A stretch of 64,000 nt of DNA from Planctomycetia bacterium (GTDB taxonomy: Bacteria; Planctomycetota; Phycisphaerae; UBA1845; UTPLA1): the NCBI GenBank assembly GCA_015075745.1, contig JABTTW010000001.1, positions 1,984,001-2,048,000 on the forward strand, written 5' to 3'. This document shows, in pieces, positions 16,724 to 25,900 of the stretch (positions within the stretch are counted from its first letter, which is position 1; each line of letters starts with the position of its first letter). A model generated the notes under the pieces. The model had not been told where the DNA came from. It saw only the letters and a program-made list of their open reading frames with translations, and made no database searches. Made by a program: the position numbers and the translations under genes.

Positions 16724-19381
16724 ATGCACGATCTTTCACTCATCGCCACGGTGGCTGCTGCGTTCACTTGCGCTTGGCTCCTCGGGCTGATAACGCAGCG
16801 GCTTCGGCTATCTCCGATCGTGGGATACCTCCTTGCAGGCGTTCTCATAGGGCCACACACTCCCGGCTTCGTGGGTGACATACACATTGCGCAGCAACTG
16901 GCTGAGGTCGGAGTTATTCTCCTCATGTTCGGCGTGGGCCTGCACTTCCATTTGAAAGACCTGCTTGCGGTCAAGGCAGTAGCCATTCCCGGCGCGATCG
17001 GACAGAGCCTTATCGCAACCGTGTTCGCCATTGCTGTATTTTCAGCATTTGGTTTTTCATTTACGACCGGCGCCGTCATCGGCATGGCGATGGCGGTCGC
17101 AAGCACTGTCGTCCTGATGCGGGTACTCATAGATGCAGACTCGCTTAATTCGCCGGAGGGGCACGTCGCCGTTGGCTGGTTAATCGTCGAAGATATCCTC
17201 ACGGTCATACTGTTAGTACTTATTCCAGTCCTCGGCAACGGGAATTGGGCCGGGCCGACTTTGAGTACAGTCAGCGAACCGCCGCTTTGGCAGACTCTCG
17301 GACTCGCGCTGATAAAGCTATTGGCGTTGGTAGGTATCGTATTGCTGGGAGGGTCGCGACTCGTGCCTTGGGTCCTGGTCCGAGTGGCGAGACTCCGATC
17401 GCGCGAACTATTCACGTTGACAGTGCTCGTTTTTTCCATTGCCGTTGCCGCCGGATCCTATTTCTTCTTCGGCGCGTCGATGGCGTTGGGGGCGTTTCTC
17501 GCTGGCATGGTCGTGGCGCAATCGCCAGTAAGTCACCAGGCTGCGGCGGATGCCTTGCCCATGAGGGATGCTTTCGCGGTGTTGTTCTTCGTCTCGGTAG
17601 GAATGCTCTTTAATCCGGCGTTTATCTTGCAGCAACCATTGATGGTATGCGCTGCGCTCGGAATTGTTCTCCTAGTGAAGCCGCTGGCCGCACTCACCAT
17701 CGTAGCGATTCTCGGGCATTCGGCGCGCACGGCGTTGACGGTAGCAGTCGGCCTTGCGCAAATCGGAGAGTTTTCCTTCATCCTTTCCGATCTTTCGAGT
17801 CGGCATGGACTGATGCCAGAGGCCGGGCACAATGTCCTTGTCGCATCAGCGATAATCTCGATCACCCTGAATCCCATTCTTTTTCGATCGCTGCCCAGGT
17901 TTGAATTATGGCTGAAGGCTCGACCCCTGATCTGGCGACTTTTGAACGGCCGCGCTGAAAGGCGAGCCATTGCGATGAACTTGGCCGCCGCCAACTTGGT
18001 GGCGCAGCCGACTCAGGCGAGTGCTCGATTGGCGATTGTCATCGGTTACGGACCGGTCGGCCGGTCGGTTCATCGGCTCCTGCGGGAAGCAGGACTTTCT
18101 ACCGTCGTAATCGACCTGAACATGGACACCGTATCGTCCTTGAATGCTGAGGAACAGATGGCGATCTTCGGTGACGCTTCGCACGAGAGTATCCTCGAAC
18201 AAGCTGGCGCGAGACACGCCACGTACGTGATCTTGACACTGCCGCATTCATCCGAACGCGCGGCCGTCGTAGCAGCAGCGCGAAGTCTAAATCCGAGTGC
18301 GAGAATTCTGGTCCGCGCCAGATACTTACGTGAAAGAGAGTATCTGGAGCAAGCAGGAGCGAACGCCGCTGTTTTTGAAGAGGCGGAAGCGGCGGTTGCC
18401 TTGGCGCGACTGGTTCTCGCAGACACGGGGCTTCATCGTAAAGCGGCGGACAAGAAGATAAATGATTTGCGGCTCCGACTCATCATGGAGAATATCTCCA
18501 ACATACGCACTCAGCGGGTGAGGAGCGTTATGGTGCCGTGGGCGCGAACCCGTTGGCTGCCTCAATCCGCGGATCGGAACACCGTGCTTTCGCAGGTTTC
18601 TCAGGAACGATTCTCGCGGTGGCCGGTCGTTGAACTGCGAACGGGACAAGTTGTCGGGTATCTGCTGACCAAGGACTTGGTGGCTCATGCGGCAGATGCG
18701 GACTGGTCACCGTTGGTGCGCCCCCTGAAAGCAATCCATCCGGACGAAAATGTTGAAGCCGTCCTGACGCGCATGCAGAACGAGGGCGACTCAGTTTATT
18801 TGGTGGAAGACGAGGGACGGCCACTCGGTCTCATTACACAAGAGAATATACTCGAACAGGTAGTCGGTCAGATAGAAGACGAATATCCCCATGAGTCTCC
18901 CGTCTCAGTCGCCGATGCGATTGCTCGTGGCGCGATAGTGCTCAACCTTGCCGCCATGTCCCGCGATCAAGTGGTCGCCGAATTGGTCGAGAAAATACCG
19001 CTAGAGCGCTTGCCATTCGGTACTATGAAAGATGGAATAAGCCGTTCAGTGCTTGAACGAGAGAAGGAAGTATCCACTGATCTCGGAAATGGAGTGGCGA
19101 TTCCACACGCGCGGGTTTACGGACTGCAATCGCCCATCGTCGTTTTCGGGCGCTCCCCTTATGGCGTGATGTTCAGCACAACATCTGATGTGCTGGTACG
19201 CTTGGTGTTCCTGCTTGTGACACCATCCGAGCAGCCCGAAGCACAGCTGGCCCTGCTTTCGCAACTCGCGACCGTCTGCCGTGAACCGACGAATCGTGAA
19301 GCGCTGAACAATGCGTCCTCAGCGACGGATATTCTGTCGATAGTCGATCCGCGCTCGCGAGGAAACATTCAGCAAATCTGA
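16724..19381 (+). CDS. CPA2 cation/proton antiporter fused to RCK, CBS pair and PTS EIIA domain
   Basis: An 885-residue protein. Residues 1-390 are a CPA2 exchanger very like YbaL/KefB: L-S-P-I-V-G-Y-L-L-A-G-V-L-I-G-P, then H-F-H-L-K-D-L and L-P-M-R-D-A-F-A-V-L-F-F. The start at 16724 matches the YbaL N-terminus better than the earlier TTG. Residues 432-550 are a TrkA-N/RCK nucleotide-binding domain (V-I-G-Y-G-P-V-G). Residues 600-715 hold two CBS motifs resembling the pair in CorC-type proteins. Residues 735-880 are a fructose-type EIIA domain whose phosphorylatable histidine is kept (I-P-H-A-R, His795). It probably exports K+ or Na+ in exchange for protons, gated by nucleotides and perhaps by phosphotransfer. 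The four-part fusion is unusual. Confidence 0.92.
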   Translation: MHDLSLIATVAAAFTCAWLLGLITQRLRLSPIVGYLLAGVLIGPHTPGFVGDIHIAQQLAEVGVILLMFGVGLHFHLKDLLAVKAVAIPGAIGQSLIATVFAIAVFSAFGFSFTTGAVIGMAMAVASTVVLMRVLIDADSLNSPEGHVAVGWLIVEDILTVILLVLIPVLGNGNWAGPTLSTVSEPPLWQTLGLALIKLLALVGIVLLGGSRLVPWVLVRVARLRSRELFTLTVLVFSIAVAAGSYFFFGASMALGAFLAGMVVAQSPVSHQAAADALPMRDAFAVLFFVSVGMLFNPAFILQQPLMVCAALGIVLLVKPLAALTIVAILGHSARTALTVAVGLAQIGEFSFILSDLSSRHGLMPEAGHNVLVASAIISITLNPILFRSLPRFELWLKARPLIWRLLNGRAERRAIAMNLAAANLVAQPTQASARLAIVIGYGPVGRSVHRLLREAGLSTVVIDLNMDTVSSLNAEEQMAIFGDASHESILEQAGARHATYVILTLPHSSERAAVVAAARSLNPSARILVRARYLREREYLEQAGANAAVFEEAEAAVALARLVLADTGLHRKAADKKINDLRLRLIMENISNIRTQRVRSVMVPWARTRWLPQSADRNTVLSQVSQERFSRWPVVELRTGQVVGYLLTKDLVAHAADADWSPLVRPLKAIHPDENVEAVLTRMQNEGDSVYLVEDEGRPLGLITQENILEQVVGQIEDEYPHESPVSVADAIARGAIVLNLAAMSRDQVVAELVEKIPLERLPFGTMKDGISRSVLEREKEVSTDLGNGVAIPHARVYGLQSPIVVFGRSPYGVMFSTTSDVLVRLVFLLVTPSEQPEAQLALLSQLATVCREPTNREALNNASSATDILSIVDPRSRGNIQQI

Positions 19382-19673
19382 ATTTCATCGGCTAGATAAT
19401 TCGCAATTCTATTGCTATGTGGTCGCGATGCAGGAGTGATTGCGCCGTTTCGATTTGACTGGGCAGGATTGATGATGGGGGCGCGATCTCGCTCGAATCA
19501 TTAACTTGTGCGGATGCTAATTTCCCAGCTAAGTGGATGATGAACTCTGATAGCGGAGCAGAATGTGAACATTCGTGGGACGTAGTGCGCCTTACTATTG
19601 GAAAGTCTTATCTTTGCAAATGGTTACAGCTGGCATTCCGTGTTAGGAACCAAGCAATGCTCATTAACTTTGG

Positions 19674-22172
19674 TCACGGCTGAGAGGTGGGGCCGGGATT
19701 CTGAGTCGGATTAAGAGAGGCCCGAAAATCGCTTACAGTCTTGACCCGCCCATCATCGGGACCGAAATTTTTTCTTAGAGTCCGAAGAGCATTTGTTAGT
19801 AATGGATCTGCTTCATTGACGCGGCCGTTTTTGCGAAGGCACTCGCCATAGCGGGCCTCCCAGAATGCCGTTTTCCAGTTGTCCGCAGTATATAACTCCT
19901 TTGCCCGATCGTAGGCGGACTTCAACAGGGATTGTGCCTCGTCAAAACGATCAAGCATGGTGAGCGTCCAGCCGTAGTTGCCGGCAATGACGATGAATTG
20001 TGAGTGGTTCAGCCCGGCGTATTCTCCAATGGAATCCCACAACTTCTTCTGCACGTCGGACGCGTCCTGCCAGCGCTGCAGCTTGTTATACAAGAGCGAC
20101 AGATTCAGGGTATAGAGCAGCGTCGAATCGTGCCGCAGGCCGAGGACCTGTTCGGACAGGCCGACAGCGCGTTTGAGCCACTTCTCAGCTTCATCATACT
20201 TGTTCAGACTCAAGAGCAGATATCCCAGATTGTTCATGGACGAAATCGTGTTGGGATGATCCTCGCCCAGCCTTCGAAGGCGCGTTTCGCAGACACGGCG
20301 CTGAAGTTTCTCCGCGTCATCGTAGCGCCCTTGATTTTCATAGACCACGGCCAAGTTGTTGCAGCAGGTTAGGGTCTCTTCATGTTCCGGCCCGAGCAGT
20401 TCCTCTTGGAGGCGAACAAGGCGCTCCAACAGCGGAAGCGCCTCGGTGGGGCGGCCGGTTTCGCGCAGGAGATCGGCAAGATCGTTCAGCTCGCGCAGGG
20501 CAATAGGCGAGTGGTCGCCGTGGGTTTGCTCGGCCAGTCGCAGTGATTGGCGGTGCAGTGATTCGGCTTCAGCCGAATTGCCGGATCGCCCGAGTTCACG
20601 CGCTAGGTCGCGCTGCGCGGCTAGCGTGTCGAGGTTCGACGGTCCGAGGAATTTGGTCCGCAGGGCTGCCGCGCGTTCGATATGTCGGCGCGCAGGTTCG
20701 TGGACCGCCAAGTCGGAGTAGACTTTTCCGAGTGTGAGTCGAATGCTTGCCTCGACGAGCGGATCATTCCGAAAACGCCCCTCGATTCGCTGAGATGCAT
20801 TGTCCAGTGTCTGCCGGATGGTCAGTTCCCTTCCGCGCGCGTTGGCCGGATCGACGCTGCCGAGCATGTCTTCATTCAAGAACCGAACAGTTTCGGCTGC
20901 GACACGGCGCTGGGCCTCGGCACTGCGATACATCATGAACGTCGAGACCATGCCTCCGATCAACAGCACGAAACTAGCCGCGACGCCGCCCACCAATGCT
21001 CGATTTCGCCGGGCGAATTTGCGAAGCTGATACAAAGTGCGTGCCGGCCGCGCGATAATCGGTTCGTCATTCAGGAACCGGCGAATGTCCGCGGCCATTT
21101 CCGCGGCCGCCGCATACCGGCGCGCCGGCTCCTTTTCCATCGCACGAGCGACAATGGTTTCAACATCGCCGCGGAATTGTCGATCGATACGACTGAGCCG
21201 CGACGGATCGTCCTCCCGGATGATTCTTGCCGCCTCGACAATGGGTTGCGCCTTGAGATCGTGAGGCAAACGGCCGGCGAGCAGTTCGTAGAGCACGACG
21301 CCGAGCGCGTATACATCGCAGCGCGCGTCGATGGCACGCGGGTCACCCGTAACCTGTTCCGGGCTCATGTAAGCGACGGTGCCAATCATTTGTCCGGTGT
21401 TCGTGTGCAGCGTCGTCGTGCGAAGATCGGAATCCGTCAGTCGCGCCACGCCGAAATCGAGGATCTTCGGCTCACCGCGATCGTTGACGAAGATGTTGCC
21501 CGGCTTCAAATCGCGGTGGATGACGCCCTGCTCGTGGGCATGTTGAACGGCGTCGCAGACGATGACAAAAAGCCGCAGCCGATCTTTCGTCGAAAGTCGC
21601 TTGTCCGCCGCATGGTGGGTGATCGCATTGCCTCGGACCAACTCCATAGCCACGAACGGCAGCATTCCGCCATGAACCGGCGCTGTCCCTGCCTCAAAGA
21701 CTTGGGCGATGCCGGGGTGCGCAAGCCGACCCAGTGCTTCAGCTTCGAGTTCGAACCGACGGAGCAATTCCGCCGAACCGAACCCCAGCAGTTCGGGCCG
21801 GATCACTTTCAGTGCCACGGTACGATGCGGCTGGTCCTGAATCGCCTCGTAAACGCAGCCCATGCCGCCCCGGCCGATGATGCGAACAATCTCGTATCGG
21901 CCCAACCGTTCCGGGAGGACCTCGCCGGATTCGGATGGATGGCCCGCGGCACGCGAGACACTGCGGGCAAGTAACTCCCGCCCGACTCCCAGTTGCGCGT
22001 CACTCAGGGCGCCGTGATCCAAGGCATCGGAGGCCAGCATCGATTCCACGTTTCGGCGTAGTTCGGCGTCATCTCCGCATGCCTCGGTGACATACGCGGT
22101 GCGGTTGGGCTCGAACATTTCAACGGCCTGCTGAAATATTCCGACGACGCGGTTGTATCGTTCGACATCCAT
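19674..22172 (-). CDS. Transmembrane Ser/Thr protein kinase with extracytoplasmic TPRs
   Basis: An 832-residue protein. Kinase domain at about 93-370: glycine loop G-R-G-G-M-G (100-105), catalytic Lys122, H-R-D-L-K-P-G-N (Asp221) and D-F-G (239-241), so it should be active. A membrane helix follows at 392-414. Residues 440-810 are Kinesin-light-chain-type TPRs (for example L-G-E-D-H-P-N-T, L-G-P-E-H-E-E-T-L). The ATG at 22172 shares its A with the TGA of the upstream sigma-factor gene, so translation is coupled. In planctomycetes such kinases pair with TIGR02999-type sigma factors, and phosphorylation control of that factor or a partner is inferred. Confidence 0.95.
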   Translation of the reverse strand: MDVERYNRVVGIFQQAVEMFEPNRTAYVTEACGDDAELRRNVESMLASDALDHGALSDAQLGVGRELLARSVSRAAGHPSESGEVLPERLGRYEIVRIIGRGGMGCVYEAIQDQPHRTVALKVIRPELLGFGSAELLRRFELEAEALGRLAHPGIAQVFEAGTAPVHGGMLPFVAMELVRGNAITHHAADKRLSTKDRLRLFVIVCDAVQHAHEQGVIHRDLKPGNIFVNDRGEPKILDFGVARLTDSDLRTTTLHTNTGQMIGTVAYMSPEQVTGDPRAIDARCDVYALGVVLYELLAGRLPHDLKAQPIVEAARIIREDDPSRLSRIDRQFRGDVETIVARAMEKEPARRYAAAAEMAADIRRFLNDEPIIARPARTLYQLRKFARRNRALVGGVAASFVLLIGGMVSTFMMYRSAEAQRRVAAETVRFLNEDMLGSVDPANARGRELTIRQTLDNASQRIEGRFRNDPLVEASIRLTLGKVYSDLAVHEPARRHIERAAALRTKFLGPSNLDTLAAQRDLARELGRSGNSAEAESLHRQSLRLAEQTHGDHSPIALRELNDLADLLRETGRPTEALPLLERLVRLQEELLGPEHEETLTCCNNLAVVYENQGRYDDAEKLQRRVCETRLRRLGEDHPNTISSMNNLGYLLLSLNKYDEAEKWLKRAVGLSEQVLGLRHDSTLLYTLNLSLLYNKLQRWQDASDVQKKLWDSIGEYAGLNHSQFIVIAGNYGWTLTMLDRFDEAQSLLKSAYDRAKELYTADNWKTAFWEARYGECLRKNGRVNEADPLLTNALRTLRKNFGPDDGRVKTVSDFRASLNPTQNPGPTSQP

Positions 22173-22753
22173 CACGAATTCGATTCGCCCAATTCCAATC
22201 GCAACCAGGCGCGGGCCGCGCGCCAGTCGAGTTCGACGGTTCGGGTCGAGACGTTAATCAAGTCGGCCACTTCTTCAACGGTAAACCCGGACAGGAAGCG
22301 GTATTCGACAATCTGCGCATGCCGCGCGTTGAGCGCCGCGAGCTTCCTCATCGCCGCGTCGAGCGCCTCGATATCCACGTCACAGGTTGAGAGCGGTGTC
22401 ACAACGGGATTCAACGTTACGCGCGTCCAGTCCCGGCCACGTTTCTCCGCACGCGCCGCCCGGGCATGGTCGGTCAAGACCTGTCGCATCACTTTCGCGG
22501 CCAGCGCGAAGAACTGCCTGCGGTCGCGAAAACGCTCGTTGAGTCGGCTTGCCAGACGAAGATACGCCTCGTGGACCAGGGCTGTCGGCTGGAGAGTGTG
22601 CTCGGTCCGTTCATTGGAAAACATCGCCGTTGCCATGGACCGAAGCTCGTCGTACACGATCGGCAGGATGTCCTGAACAGCCCGCTGATCTCCCTCGTCC
22701 ACGCGGGCCAGGATGGCGGTCAGGCTTTGTTCTCGGTCGTCCTGAGAATTCAT
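22172..22753 (-). CDS. ECF-type RNA polymerase sigma factor (planctomycete Sig70_X6 type)
   Basis: A 193-residue protein. Region 2 includes Y-D-E-L-R-S-M-A, T-L-Q-P-T-A-L-V-H-E-A-Y-L-R-L and F-F-A-L-A-A-K-V-M-R; region 4 has R-F-L-S-G-F-T-V-E-E-V-A and T-R-T-V-E-L-D-W-R-A-A-R-A-W-L. These are hallmarks of the group that lacks a classical anti-sigma gene and travels with Ser/Thr kinases. No Shine-Dalgarno is visible before its ATG. It is the first gene of a two-gene operon whose second gene is the kinase. Confidence 0.95.
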   Translation of the reverse strand: MNSQDDREQSLTAILARVDEGDQRAVQDILPIVYDELRSMATAMFSNERTEHTLQPTALVHEAYLRLASRLNERFRDRRQFFALAAKVMRQVLTDHARAARAEKRGRDWTRVTLNPVVTPLSTCDVDIEALDAAMRKLAALNARHAQIVEYRFLSGFTVEEVADLINVSTRTVELDWRAARAWLRLELGESNS

Positions 22754-22943
22754 TGAATTGAACCGCTAAAGCACCGTGGCGCTTCATATTACCGCAAAAA
22801 CGCAATCGGAAACAGGCATGGCAGCGGAGGGTGCGTAGTTTCTTTGCGCCTTTTTTTTACCATTTCCGCCTGTAAGCGGGGATCGTTGGTCGGCCTCCGC
22901 CTTCGGCCATCCTCGAATGTCGATCAGCAAGAGGATCATTGCG

Positions 22944-25900
22944 ATGAACAAACTTACCCATGAGAGAATAGCAGCGCGGGTCAACCGGTTCGATCTGCCG
23001 CCACAGGTGCTCTGTTGCGCGTGGTTATGGATGGCCGCGTGTCTTCTTACCAGCAACCCGGCACAGGCCACCGATTGCGACAACAACGGCATCCAGGACA
23101 ACTGCGACACCTTCATCGGCGGAATCGCACAGGACTTCAACGCGGAGACGGGCAGTTCATCGTACGTTCTTAACGGCAGCGCAATCCGGGATTCGGCCAC
23201 CGGTGCGATTCGGCTGACCAACAACATCAACAACCTGATGGGCTCGGTAGTATTCACTGATCTCGTTTCCATGCAACGGAACTGGACAGCGACGTTCAAG
23301 TACAAGGTTGGAGGCGGCAACGGCGCGGACGGATTCAGCATGGCCATGCTTCCCAATTGCTACTACTCGACGATCGCTAATTTCGGCGAGCACGGCTCGG
23401 GGAACTATTCGCTCGCCGTCGCGTTCGATACGTTTCAGAACATGGGAGAACCCAATGGTAACTTCCTCGCGGTCTTTTCCGGAACGACCTATGCCAAGTA
23501 CACCGATGGAAGTAACGCCGTAAACTCGACCATCCCGACGATCGACAACAATGCATGGCACACGGCCCAGGTCATTTACAGATTCGGCCGCGTGACCGTG
23601 TTGATCGATGGCACGCCGTACATCACCGCTGCGGAGATGAGATTCGACACCGTTCAAACCGCCAATGCGTTTATTGCCCCGACCGGATATCTCGCCTTCG
23701 GAGCACGGACGGGTGGATCCAACAATCAGCACTGGATCGACGATGTGACGCTAACCGTCGAACAGGGGCCGGACTGCAACTGCAACGCCGCGCCCAACAG
23801 CGCCGAAGTGATCCCCTATTCCAATGGCTACTCACTGTACTTCGATCCGAGCGTATTCGGCGCGACTCGGCCTTCGGTGAAATTGCTGGACAACCTGTTC
23901 AAGAACACCGGCACGACGTTGACCGTCGAAGGTTGGTTTCGCTGCGGGCGCAACAACCAACTCACCCGCGAATACGGCATCATCATCGGCATGAACAACG
24001 GCGACATCACGAGCGATGATAATCCCAGCGGCGTTACGCATTACACGCCGGTGATATATGTGGGCGAGGACGGCAGGCTTCGCGCCAAGTGGTGGAATGG
24101 TCAGGGTGATCCCATCACCACGCCGCTTCCGGTTGACGATGACCGTTGGCATCATTTCGCGCTGGCCGGCGCGGTCAATACCCAGTCTCTTTATCTGGAT
24201 GGCGCGCTGGTCGGCACGCTTGGCGGCGTGATCGATCATCTGGATGAGACGCAGAACTTCATCGGACGCGGAAAGTGGCAGGGTTGGCCCGGCAGTGATC
24301 AGGTCGGCGGCGCCAAATCGTTCAATGGGAACATCGACGAAGTCAAGCTCTGGAACATCGCCCTGACCCAGGTGCAGGTTCAGCAGAGCATGTTTACTGA
24401 GATGGTCGGGAGCGAATCCGGCCTTGTCGGATACTGGCGATTCGAAGATGGGAGCGGCAACACAGCGACGGACAGCGCCCCGGCCAGCGGCGCATCCAAC
24501 GGCACGCTTTTTTATAGCCCGGTATGGACTGTGGAGATCGGTGGAACGGACTGTAACGAAAACGGCGTCGAAGACATCTGCGATACCGTTTGTCACGGCA
24601 TGAGCCACCTGTGCACGACCACCTCCGCCCCGAACTGCTCGGGACTTCCCGGCTGTCTGTCGATGAACGTCTTCACGACTTGCCCATCGCCGTCTGGAAT
24701 CGGACAGGAGGTTCATTTCTGGGCCCAGTTCTCCCCGGCCGCCCCGACGGTCCTTTCCGGCGAAGTCTGGTGGTACGTGAACAACGAGCGCGTCGCTACG
24801 ACGCCTGTCTATGTGACAAATCAATCGAACCTCAACTACTTCTCCGAGTACGCCACGACGCTGGCGGAGTACACGCCGGGGACGCTATCAATTCGCGGTG
24901 TTTATGTCGGTTGTGAAACTGATGTGAACACGAACCCTATCGTGTTCATCGGAAGCACATCCCACACGCTTCAGGTCGATCCCGCGCCGGACACGCCCTG
25001 CGAAGCCGCACAGTGGGTCGGCACGACCACCGTCTCGCCTTCGAATACCGCTGTGTTCGGCGAGCCGGTCATCATCCGCACGACATGGCACGCACCGAAT
25101 CATGATCTGGACGCCCTCTTGGGCCCGGTGAATTATTTCCGAAGTCCGAATCAGTTGGATGTCTTCAGGCAGGCATTGAAATACAACGTCGGCGAGGACT
25201 ACAGCGCCACGCTCGTCTCCTCGACCCTCCCGCTGGGGACTTACGACCTCGATGTTGACTACATCGGCCCCGAGGGTGAGATCGTCCAGGATCCGTTCAC
25301 CTTGAACGTCGTCCCGCCTCCCAACCCGGTCAAGCTTACCATGAGCCCGCCGAATCTCATCATGCGGGAGGGCAATCCGCAGACCCTGCGAGTTTGCGTG
25401 TCGCGATTGCCGGGCCTGAGCGGGTCGCCCCCCAGTGGTGACATTCGGCTCGAATGTGAGCAGGCCGAGTACGATCAGACCCTTCCTCTCGAAGGCTCGG
25501 GCTGCGCGGAATTCGACGTCGGGTCGTTGTCCGCCGGTTCATATGTATTCGATGCGACCTACGCAGGCGATGCCGCTCACATGAGAAGCATGACCGACAC
25601 GCGCATGACAGTCGTGCCCACTCCGGCGGTGGGTCCGACGCCCTATGGAAACGAAATCGATGTGATCGCGCTGGTCAATCAGCACGAGCTGCTTCCCGCA
25701 CACGTAAACGCGGTCGCGCCGGGCGTCACTTTCCAAGTCGCCGTGGGAGCACGGAACGTCGTTGCGCCTCCCGAGGCAGTGGAACCGCTCCTGAACTGCC
25801 TCTCCGGACCGCGCCAGGGGGATCCAGCGTTCAGCCCGCTCTGCATTCCCAACGATCTGGATCGCGACTGGGACATCGACATGTCGGATGTCGCCGATCT

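Noticed and set aside
20682..21974. 430-codon plus-strand frame
   Set aside because: Antisense to the kinase, whose motifs are certain.
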